NCBI GenBank assembly: GCA_013076295.1
Contig: RQOL01000649.1
Location: 1-64,000, forward strand
Direction: 5' to 3'
From: Sanderia malayensis
Taxonomy: Eukaryota > Cnidaria > Scyphozoa > Semaeostomeae > Pelagiidae
Length of the DNA stretch: 64,000 nt
Shown: in pieces, positions 56,200 to 64,000 of the stretch
Numbering within the stretch: position 1 is the stretch's first letter
Layout of the letters: every line of letters begins with the position of its first letter
Notes under the pieces: model-generated
What the model was told of the DNA's origin: nothing
The model's input: the letters and a program-made list of their open reading frames with translations, nothing else
The model's database searches: none
Made by a program: the position numbers and the translations under genes

Positions 56200-56760
56200 T
56201 TGCTGGTACAAATGTTGATTTACTGCTGCACTGCCTGTGCAATCTTACAAAAGCTGCCAATCACTGCGTCATCTGTCTCATTGTCCCGCTTGACTTGCAC
56301 CAAGCTATTAGGCATTCGTCCGTTTAACGATTGGGCCGCGACCTGGTTCGTTTACGTGGGATTGATGGCGCAATGCTATCCTGCAGAAGTTCCACAGCTA
56401 GTTACGGGCTGCGAATTCCTCTGCATACCACGAGGTACCTGGCCTTGGTTGGCGGGATCACGATGCAGCCTTCCAGAAAAGTGCAGCTGGTAACCCATCA
56501 ATTAGTTGGGCAGAGGCATCACCCACCGGTGGGTCACAGCCGTGCTGTCGGCACGTTCACATCAACCCAGTGCTATTCAACCCAGTGCTACTCAATTCAT
56601 GCCAACAACGGATGGCACCCCTATTTGCTTCAAATCCTCCCTACCTGTTGATTCCTTCATTGCTGATCTATATATGGCGCCCATCATCCGCGCTCTGTCT
56701 GCTCCAGCGCCTCGCCCAGTTACAATTGCAATGAACGTGAGGAAACGCAGGTGGCTCATA
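56200..56760 (+). pseudogene. Divergent Gag remnant of the second DIRS-type family
   Basis: In shifting frames: VDLLLHCLCNLTKA (compare VDFILLRLCNIA in copy 1), then DWAATWFVYVGLMAQCYPAE (compare DWAEAWGVFASVVV) and YLALVGGITMQPSRK (compare the GMGWLAYDLAFRK segment). The order and spacing of these strings match the copy 1 Gag core, but identity is low. The C-terminal zinc finger was not found. Frames 56097, 56200, 56331 and 56506 each carry only part, so it cannot be translated as one protein. Confidence 0.5.
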
Positions 56761-57019
56761 TTGAATCTTTTGCAATTCAGGATGGTCTAGCCCAAAATGA
56801 AAACGCACACGCCAGCTTTAACGCTAAGAACCATAAAATTATATTTAGATTTGCTGATCTGACAACGTTATGGTCTGGACGGCCGGCTGTACTGCTTTTT
56901 CAGTTTTCTAAGAGCTGCAGAAAATTTCGTTATGTTAATCATTTTTTTATTCTATTGCTCATTTGTTTGCTCACTCATTATTCTTGTGTCACATGTTTTT
57001 AACGCTTCTGCTGTCTATG

Positions 57020-57425
57020 GCTTCGCACCTAGTTCCATGAAAACTCTTACGGCACCAAGAGCCCCCAGTCAGCACTGTTCGGGTCTTACCTGCGTGAGTC
57101 AGTATTGCCTCTCATTTGGCCGGTGGCTGTCTTTGTATGATGAGCCAACCCCATGTTGTTGCTGCTCATGTCTCGCATGCGTGAGTCAGGGTTCCCGGCA
57201 TTCGACCTGCGGCTGTTTTTGTATGAAGAGCCAACCCCAAGCTCTTGCCATCAGCTCCTAACCTGCCTGAGTCAGTATTGTCTTGCATTCGGACTGTAGC
57301 CGTCTTTGTATGCTGAGCCAGCCCAATGTTGTTGCTATTAGTGGCTTACATGCGTGAGTCAGTACTTCCTTGCATTCGGCCTGTGGCTGTCTTTGTATGA
57401 TGAGCCAACCCGAAATTGTATCTTT
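57020..57425 (+). repeat. 87-bp tandem repeat, about four units
   Basis: tgcgtgagtcag-type strings start at 57091, 57178, 57264 and 57351. Each unit also contains ggctgtctttgtatgatgag. It lies before the B-like end, the same relative position as the arrays in copies 1 and 4. Confidence 0.85.
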
Positions 57426-57680
57426 CTCTCTTCCTTTTTTGTCCTCACTCTCCGCTTTCCCTAGGACACTCCCAGCCAGACACTCACTTTCAGACTCCAG
57501 GTAGAAGGGTGAAATAAAGATTAGGGTGATTGGCCGTCACCCTGCGGGTTCGTTGGGCCGGAAATCTGTGCTTTCCCTGGCCAATCACCTGACAGTGATT
57601 GCAGTATTCCGCGGGCAAATCAGGACAGTGCACAGATGCCCAATTTCCCTGCAAGTCGTACCACCATTCTGGTTGTGGCT

Positions 57681-58311
57681 CGGTTAGGGTTGGACATTAA
57701 TCATTGCAAAAGATCCGACAAGTAATCGTGCGGGTGCCCTGAGTCCAGGGGCGGCTAGGAGGGTCTTCGGATGCTATTACATATCCTGAAGATGGGCGAC
57801 TCCCCAAAACCACAATCTTTTGAAGCACTGCTTGGAAATGCGCGAATTGTGCAGATGCGCGATGTGGAAGGAGAAATCACCTTTGTTGTCCAACTGTGGA
57901 TTGCAATACCGTACCATCTCAGGGTTTATAACGTCTTAGGGCGGGTGGCCCTTGCCGGCGACCTGTAAGTTCGGCATGGTGTATGAGAAAGGGGCTATAA
58001 CTCCATACCAAAATGAATTGATATTCTTAACTTCGCTAGACGACCACATATGGGCAACAAAATATGTGCTCGTCTCTTCGTTGTCACAAATTAAAGAAAA
58101 GTTCCGGTATACGGATCAAATGATTTGTGCTTAAATTTACACCAGACACGTTCGTCCATCATATTTAAAGGAAAACGCTGTTTTGAAGATAGTTTCCCTT
58201 TGGATGGATAAAATGGAGAAATGTGTTAAAAATTCTAATACACACCGCCAGTGGCTACTTGATTTTGAATTAAAAGATCGTTATGAGCTACACTTATTTG
58301 TGGAACACACG
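57681..58311. other. Unassigned DNA left of the large inverted repeat
   Basis: Plus-strand frames 57771-57968 and 57952-58134 are short and unrecognised. A frame at 58183-58330 (MDKMEKCVKNSNTHRQWLLD) runs into the 76-bp duplicated segment and may be a fragment of a coding sequence. Confidence 0.35.
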
Positions 58312-58387
58312 TGTACCCTTGCTCATCGTCAAAGTGGGATACACGACAAAAACGACAAAAGATTATTGCTTTTGGTCGCAGCATGGG
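58312..58387 (+). repeat. 76-bp direct duplication, left copy
   Basis: From tgtacccttgctcatcgtca to gcagcatggg, identical to 61221-61296. The left copy nearly abuts the large inverted repeat (one base between them). Confidence 0.95.
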
Positions 58388-59037
58388 GAATTTTTCCCAA
58401 CAAACTGGCGGAGAGGGTAACCGGGGATTTTTCACTTGTTTCGACTTCTTAATGGTAGTACCTTCAAATTTTCAAGGGTGTCCAAAAAAATTTCTCCCCA
58501 CATGTCACGTGGTCGATGACGTAAAGGGTAACGGTCAGAAAAAAATGAAAGTCGTCAAATTTAAAAACAAATGGCATCAATCGAAAGAGCATGAAAAACT
58601 GAACAAAATATACTATGGTACCTATATACTAAAATCAAAATGTTAAAAGATATAACGTGTGAAACTTTCGATGACGTCATCAATAGTGAAAATCAAAAAG
58701 TAAGAAAAATATTAAATCAATAACGTAATTTCTTTGAAATGCGCCTTGGAACAACTATTGCCCTGATATGATGTATAGTTAAATCTCAAAGCATGCATTG
58801 CACTCAAAATTACAAAGGTATTCCATACGTTGGTTAAAAGCAAGGCACGCTCTGGGATTTAGCTGCATATCATGTCGATGCAACAGTTGTTGCAAGACGC
58901 AATTATATAGAGCTTACGTCATTGTGAAACTGCTCTATTGGCACATTAAAGTTAGTAGTTCACAAACCTCTCATAACTGATTGAAATATTGTCCTGTTAG
59001 TGTCATGCGTCGTTCCCTTGCCTCTCACTGTCTCTTG

Positions 59038-59322
59038 CTAGCCACCATTGTTATCAATAGTCACATGCGTGGGAAGGTTCTGTTCAAGGGACAACGGAAC
59101 AATTTCATTGTTGCTTTGAACTTCTTCAGCCCAAGCTTTGTTCTGAGCTAGAACATCACTGTAGGAAATAGTGTGATTCATTTTATGAAGTATTGATGTC
59201 ATCTCTTTGCTTCCAGTTATACGATGCATCGTCATTGCAGAAATTATTTGTTTCGGTGTTCTTTCGCGACCTACAATCAGTGATTGCCAATCAGATGCGA
59301 GACTCCAGATTTTAGTGGCTAA
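59038..59322 (-). pseudogene. Coding fragment in the left arm (AMTMHRITGSKEM type)
   Basis: Minus-strand frame with SLASDWQSLIVGRERTPKQI, AMTMHRITGSKEM and LPTHVTIDNNGG. The same protein segment is read on the plus strand in the right arm. I recall similar uncharacterised proteins (AMT.H..T.SKE, with a D-N motif) in repeats of cnidarians and other invertebrates, but I cannot assign a function. The frame extends into the loop, where it loses meaning. Confidence 0.55.
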
Positions 59323-59955
59323 TTGCTGAGACTCTGTCACTTGAATGCTCTGTCGCGAATGCACGCTACTGCAAATCGCTTGCAGGTTATTCTTTCTGGT
59401 GAAGCGCATGATATTTACGCAGCCGATATTTTCTATCACAAATCCTGCTATATTAAGCTTGCTTCAAAACCTATTGGTACTGAAGAAATTATCAAGTCGG
59501 ATGAAGATGTTATTGCAAAAAGTATAATAGATGAACTTTTCTTGAAACTCGAGAGAAATATTTTGCATCAAAAGTCAGCGTATTTACTAAGCGACTTATT
59601 GAAAGACCTGATCACAATGTTTGAAGAACAATCCATTCAACCAATTTTCATCTGTACCGAGGAGCTGAAAAGACGTTTAATCGACCGTTTTGATGACCGA
59701 ATAGGATTCTTTCCAACTGGACGGCATGTAATTATTCACTCGCCTGATTTGAATCCCTGCCAATATTTTGTTGCTACATTAAAAGGCTTTGGGTTGAGGG
59801 ACAATGATCTGCTTAAGGCATTTGGGAACATGATCAAGCGTAAAATCAAAGAACGTGAACCTGTTGAACAATTTCCGCTGAAAATACAAGAAATAGACAC
59901 AGTGCTGGAGAAAGGTCCTTTGAAGGACCTCTATAATACGACATTTGCTATTTGA
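59323..59955 (+). CDS. Loop-encoded protein fragment with YHKSCY motif
   Basis: Open plus-strand frame of about 210 codons with no clear ATG at its beginning (the first plausible is at about 59359). It contains SGEAHDIYAADIFYHKSCYI, a YHxxCY motif found in a group of uncharacterised repeat-associated proteins. Then comes a long charged helical part (DELFLKLERNILHQKSAYLL, DLITMFEEQSIQPIF) and GRHVIIHSPDLNPCQYF. It lies just before the tandem repeat and the right arm, whose coding fragment could be the next part of the same original protein. The natural gene direction is then plus, and the left arm is an inverted duplicate of the right. Confidence 0.5.
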   Translation: MLRLCHLNALSRMHATANRLQVILSGEAHDIYAADIFYHKSCYIKLASKPIGTEEIIKSDEDVIAKSIIDELFLKLERNILHQKSAYLLSDLLKDLITMFEEQSIQPIFICTEELKRRLIDRFDDRIGFFPTGRHVIIHSPDLNPCQYFVATLKGFGLRDNDLLKAFGNMIKRKIKEREPVEQFPLKIQEIDTVLEKGPLKDLYNTTFAI

Positions 59956-59964
59956 GTCTCAGCA

Positions 59965-60250
59965 ATTCTGTTTAAGATCGCTGTCCCACTCAGGCCGAAG
60001 GCCAAAAACAACATAACACCACCCCACTTTTGTTGAACATCGCTGTTCCACTCAGATCGAAGGCCAAAACAACAGAAACCCACCCCACTTTTGTTTGAGA
60101 TCGCTGTCCCACTCGGGTCGAAGGCCAAAACAACAGAAACCCACCCCACTTTTGTTGAAGATTGCTTTCCCACTCAGATCTAAGGCCAAAACAACAGAAA
60201 CCCACCCCACGTTTGTTGAAGATCACTGTCCCACTCACATCGAAGGCCAA
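59965..60250 (+). repeat. 61-bp tandem repeat in the palindrome loop
   Basis: About five units containing ctgtcccactca, gaaggccaaaacaacag and acccaccccacttttgttg. It lies between the loop frame and the right arm. Confidence 0.9.
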
Positions 60251-60284
60251 CTATAGGGAGGTTAGCCAGCCTTCCTAGTTAGCC

Positions 60285-60563
60285 ACTAAAATCTGGAGTC
60301 TCGCATCTGATTGGCAATCACTGATTGTAGGTCGCGAAAGAACACCGAAACAAATAATTTCTGCAATGACGATGCATCGTATAACTGGAAGCAAAGAGAT
60401 GACATCAATACTTCATAAAATGAATCACGCTATTTCCTACAGTGATGTTCTAGCTCAGAACAAAGCTTGGGCTGAAGAAGTTCAAAGCAACAATGAAATT
60501 GTTCCGTTGTCCCTTGAACAGAACCTTCCCACGCATGTGACTATTGATAGCAATGGTGGCTAG
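60285..60563 (+). pseudogene. Coding fragment in the right arm
   Basis: Plus-strand frame, a near-identical inverted duplicate of 59322-59038: SLASDWQSLIVGRERTPKQI, SILHKMNHAISYSDVLAQNK, ending HVTIDSNGG with a TAG. Differences from the left arm are few (MNHA for MNHT, DSNGG for DNNGG). Confidence 0.55.
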
Positions 60564-61220
60564 CAAGAGACAGTGAGAGGCAAGGGAACGACGCATGCCA
60601 CTAACAGGACAATATTTCAACCAGTTATGAGAGGTTTGTGAACTACTAACTTTAGTGTGCCAATAGAGCAGTTTCACAATGACGTAGGCTCTATAGAATT
60701 GCGCCTTGCAACAACTGTTGCCTCGACATGATATGCAGCTAAATCCCAGAGCGTGCATTGCTTTTAACCAACGTATGGAATACCTTTGTAATTTTGAGTG
60801 CAATGCATGCTTTGAGACTTAGCTATACATCATATCAGGGCAATAGTTGTTCCAAGGCGCATTTCAAAGAAGATACGTTATTGATTAAATATTTTTCTTA
60901 CTTTTTGATTTTCACTATTGATGACGTCATCGAAAGTTTCACACGTTATATCTTTTAACATTTTGATTTTAGGATATAGGTCCCATAGTATATTTTGTTC
61001 AGTTTTTCATGCTCTTTCGGTTGATGCCATTTGTTTTTAAATTTGACGACTTTCATTTTTTCTGAACGTTACCCTTTACGTCATCGATCACGTGACATGT
61101 GGGGAGAAATTTTTTTGGACACCCTTGAAAATTTGAAGGTACTACCATTAGGAAGTCGAAACAAGTGAAAAATCCCCGGTTACCCTCTCCGCCAGTTTGT
61201 TGGGAAAAATTTCCTGTCTA

Positions 61221-61296
61221 TGTACCCTTGCTCATCGTCAAAGTGGGATACACGACAAAAACGACAAAAGATTATTGCTTTTGGTCGCAGCATGGG
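61221..61296 (+). repeat. 76-bp direct duplication, right copy
   Basis: Identical to 58312-58387. Nine bases (tcctgtcta) separate it from the right arm. Confidence 0.95.
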
Positions 61297-61976
61297 TACG
61301 ATTGCACCAGTTGCACAAGCAGACAACACAGCGTGCAGTGCACTCGATCCTCACAGGACAAATGCAACTGCGATTGCAAGTTTAAAAAATATATATTGGT
61401 GTCGCTGTGTTTCCTTAAGCACAATTTGAGAAAACAAGTTGTTTTGTTTGCGAGTGCAAAATCCTGGCGGAATAAAGCGTTGTGGGTCTCAGCTCTGTAG
61501 TACCCTCAATACACAATGAAGTCTGTCTGAGGACTGGTCAAATCAAGAAAGTTTTGTGTAAAATCAATATCGAAAGAAAAATGATAAGGAACAAAATCGA
61601 CTCTCCTTTCTCCGTTGTATTGTCTTATGCGCAATCCTGCCAAGCCAACAAATTCCATGGTTTATCTGATCTTTCTTCAGTACAGTGAACCCACGTTAAG
61701 TCCAGTGTGACAAATATAAAGACAAATGTGGATAGCAAAGAAGTTAATTCTTGTTCTATGCGCTACGCCTGAGAATGATTGTTGTATCTGAGCAGCATGG
61801 TGTGAATATGGCTACTCGAATTAAGTGCCAAAGAGACTAACGCCGTCAATCTATCTGCTGGGCTCGTTCACCACACCCTTATGGGATCATGTTGATGGAC
61901 ATACACAAATGTCTATTCGCAATGGCCATTTCTATCGCCCATTAACTGTTCTTAAATTGCATTTAAGAACTATTGA
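61297..61976. other. Unassigned DNA right of the palindrome
   Basis: Short plus-strand frames only, with no recognised motif. Confidence 0.35.
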
Positions 61977-62530
61977 AAAAGAGTGCTACTGCGATGTAAA
62001 GCCAATAATCAAGACTAAAGCATCTAGCATTTGATTAATATGATATGTTTCGAAATGATTGCTTCAAAAAACATGGAGAGGGGGTGTTTAGCGTTCTTGG
62101 AAGCCTAGATATATATATTTGACATTTGTTATTGACATTTACGTTTCATAGCTGGATTTTGGAATTTCAGCGATAATAGATTTCAGCAAATTATTCTTAG
62201 CCAAGAGGTGTACGCTCAGTTTGAAGATCAAAGATAAAATTCAAATCTTTGTTAATGTGACTTCACAATGAACACAAAACAATACCAAAACAGATGAATA
62301 AATGTAGGAAACCCCAGATTGAAAGAAAGCTAAATTAAATGCACATCAATAATTTGAAATCTGAAGTCAGGTTTTTCTGGACAGGGATTACTTTCAATAT
62401 CCCCTGCTAAAATTGATAATATACATAATGATGGTGCAAATGATGATACAATAGTTTTTGGGGCCTACTATACTTCCGCACAGCTTTTCTTTTCCACTTA
62501 CAGGCATTCATTTTTATCAACTTATCCCCA

Positions 62531-63592
62531 CTAGACAAGGAAATATTAAAAGAATCTATCAATCATGGTAACCGGAATTCTGTTTCTTGAGACATGTTCC
62601 TGGGGGTTTGGGTTTCAAAATCCGCCAGGGGACAAAATAACTTCGGCCCTTATAAACGTTATTTTCGGCCGTTCCAAACATTATCTACAACGTTATCTAC
62701 AACTTTTTGAATGTCAACGTATTTATCACTAGCTATCTCCATAACCCATGGAAAGATGGCTTATATTTGGCGTAAGCATATACAAGGAGAGTAAGTGGTA
62801 GATAACGTTGGTAAGGATCTTTGTCTGAAGCTTCCGCATATACATTGTGTAAAAGGCTGCGATACGACATCGTATCCTTTTGGAGTTGGAAAGTTAAAAG
62901 TGTTAAAAGTGTTAAAAATGTTAAAGAAAGTGTTTGGCGAAAATGATATCCTTAAATTATTAGAAGGGTTTGGAAAATGTGAAATTATTATTGAAGATGT
63001 GGAGAGAAATGTTGTAAGATTCTTTCAACGAAATTGCTACAGTGGACTAAAATAAGAAAACTACATCAAAGTCAGGGTAAGATTATACAATCAAAATGAA
63101 AACTAAATCATCTATGAGCCTGCCGGCCGACCCAAAATCCTTACAGCAACATATTAGACGAGCAAATTTTCAGTTACTGGAATGGCTGCCGTGCGGTAAA
63201 AGAGTAATAATGAACAGTGACTGGAAGATGGAAGATGGATGTATGGTATGAAGGTAAGCATATTGCAACTTATCTATAATTAAAATTAAAAGAAAATCTT
63301 CGCAAAACAATAGTGCTTCAAAGCACGTTTTCGGGTAATCAGCTATATCACCGTTTGAGAAAGATAGTAGACAGCTTGGTTTAAAATGATCTTTCGATTG
63401 ATATTAATTTTGCTGAAGTTCGATTAAACAAATTTGCTTGATCCCCCAGATATGACGTAAGCAGTAACATGACCCCGGACCGAAAATTCCCCCCTGGCGG
63501 ATTTTGAGACCCAAACCCCCCAGTAATATGTCTCAAAAACAGAATTCCGGTTACCCCTGATTGCTAGATTCTTATAAGAATTTCCCTGTCTA
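62531..63592. mobile_element. 1.06-kb inverted-repeat element
   Basis: Inverted ends of about 110 bp: tagacaaggaaat ... gtaaccggaattctg, then gggtttgggt and tccgccaggg on the left, with their complements on the right up to ccctgtcta. The flanking TA on both sides is compatible with a TA duplication, though the exact boundary is uncertain. It carries an 86-codon frame with a GCDTTS motif. Confidence 0.72.
62795..63055 (+). pseudogene. Fragment with GCDTTS...GVGK motif
   Basis: Frame containing LPHIHCVKGCDTTSYPFGVG, then KLKVLKVLKMLKKVFGEND. The GCDT-x-S-xxx-G-x-GK motif is one I recall from the same uncharacterised protein group as the YHxxCY and AMTxH fragments in the palindrome at 58.4-61.2 kb. 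Only this short block is present, so the element is a deletion derivative. Function unknown. Confidence 0.45.
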
Positions 63593-63865
63593 TACGCCAA
63601 GAAAGCAACTCCTGTGCTCTTTTCAAAATAAAAATGGCCTTTTTAGGCCTTCTGGATTCTGGCCCGAATAAAAGTAATAACCAGCAGATAAGCCAACCAA
63701 ATATCGTTTTCCCAATGTTTTTAAAACGTCTCGCTGCACTGCAGCAAAAGATTACCGCCATTGATGAATTGATAATATAACTAGCATGTGGCTGAAGGGA
63801 GGAGGATTTGAGGCCACGCGCAGGCTAGAATGACAGACAAATACACAAACATCTTCACATACCGT

Positions 63866-64000
63866 ATTTCCTCGATTAAACGCCCCGGGTTGTTTATTAA
63901 TTCTTGCACTTTTTGGCGGGCGCCTAATTGATGGGGGCCATCATTCGAGGGGGGACGTTTATTAGAAAGTATTGAAAACGAAATTTAATCGAAGCATTGC
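63866..64000. mobile_element. Start of a truncated inverted-repeat element at the window edge
   Basis: taccgtatttcctcgattaa followed by acgccccgggttg is the kind of end seen on TA-flanked elements here (compare 8118 and 24342). The other end is outside the window. Confidence 0.45.

Larger units (their letters stand above)
55644..57680 (+). mobile_element. Divergent Ngaro/DIRS-type element, internally deleted
   Basis: A 227-bp direct repeat (A-like) is followed by a gag-like remnant, then a tandem repeat array and a B-like end (about 57537-57660). The B-like end shares the layout gtcac..tgcg..gggccggaa ... gcccaatttc with the B repeats of copies 1-4. No RT, RNase H or recombinase sequence lies between gag and the array. 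I read it as a non-autonomous deletion derivative of a second family. Confidence 0.5.
58389..61211. mobile_element. 2.8-kb palindromic element with about 0.93-kb arms
   Basis: The left arm 58389-59322 and right arm 60279-61211 are inverted copies with only scattered differences, around a 956-bp loop. Outer ends aatttttcccaacaaactgg and its complement. On the right, tcctgtcta follows the arm, matching the terminal bases of the element at 62531-63592. The loop contains a plus-strand coding frame and a tandem repeat; each arm carries part of another coding frame. It is flanked by the 76-bp direct duplication. Confidence 0.88.
61977..63858 (+). repeat. Dispersed repeat, second copy, split by an element
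   Basis: Homologous to 25017-25880: 61977-62530 matches the first part and 63593-63858 the rest (gcaactcctgtgctcttttc, ataaccagcagataagcc, ggaggaggatttgaggccac). The gap is the element at 62531-63592. No coding frame is conserved. Confidence 0.78.

Noticed and set aside
59931..60250. Minus-strand frames with repeated GFCCFGLRSEW-type segments
   Set aside because: They are translations of the 61-bp tandem repeat and show no independent coding signal.
1..64000. CRISPR array, tRNA or rRNA genes
   Set aside because: The tandem repeats lack the unique spacers of CRISPR, the genome is eukaryotic, and no tRNA or rRNA sequence was recognised by eye. A tRNA scan would be needed to exclude isolated tRNA genes.

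Overview
The window is animal nuclear DNA. Two multi-exon genes with GT-AG introns encode conserved metazoan proteins: a DNA cross-link repair nuclease of the SNM1A/DCLRE1A type and a B55 regulatory subunit of protein phosphatase 2A. The rest is AT-rich and packed with transposable elements. The mix of tyrosine-recombinase retrotransposons, a Gypsy element, BEL/Pao and LINE remnants, KDZ and pogo traces and many inverted-repeat elements, together with short introns, suggests an invertebrate. I favour a cnidarian, but the sequence does not prove it. No rRNA, tRNA or CRISPR array was seen.

Layout. 1-1.7 kb: unassigned DNA with a KDZ transposase remnant. 1.7-7.8 kb: nearly intact Ngaro/DIRS-type retrotransposon (copy 1, + strand). 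7.8-16.9 kb: small inverted-repeat elements, a BEL/Pao gag remnant, a zinc-finger ORF, a 1.5-kb minisatellite ending in a perfect hairpin, and a 1.3-kb element carrying a 140-residue ORF. 16.9-21.5 kb: second, decayed retrotransposon (copy 2, - strand). 21.5-25.9 kb: inverted-repeat elements and a dispersed repeat. 26.0-34.1 kb: gene island with the repair nuclease (+), the PP2A subunit (-) and a small unrecognised gene (-), with no element recognised inside it. 35.3-37.3 kb: LINE split by a hAT-type element. 38.1-40 kb: two abutting TAA-flanked elements. 41-49.4 kb: copy 3 of the retrotransposon, split by a block that contains a Gypsy element with identical LTRs. 49.4-54.7 kb: two TTAA-flanked elements, one in and one beside remains of copy 4. 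54.9-57.7 kb: a divergent, internally deleted relative of the same order. 58.3-61.3 kb: a near-perfect 0.93-kb inverted repeat around a 0.96-kb loop, flanked by a 76-bp direct duplication. 62-63.9 kb: a dispersed repeat split by a 1-kb inverted-repeat element.

The most informative system is the retrotransposon family of copies 1 and 2. Gag is separated from reverse transcriptase by an in-frame UGA followed by CUAG in both diverged copies, and the protein frame continues conserved beyond it. The RT/RNase H stop overlaps the recombinase start as UAAUG in both copies. The element therefore appears to use stop-codon readthrough for Pol and stop-start coupling for its recombinase. The second unusual structure is the giant inverted repeat at 58.4-61.2 kb.
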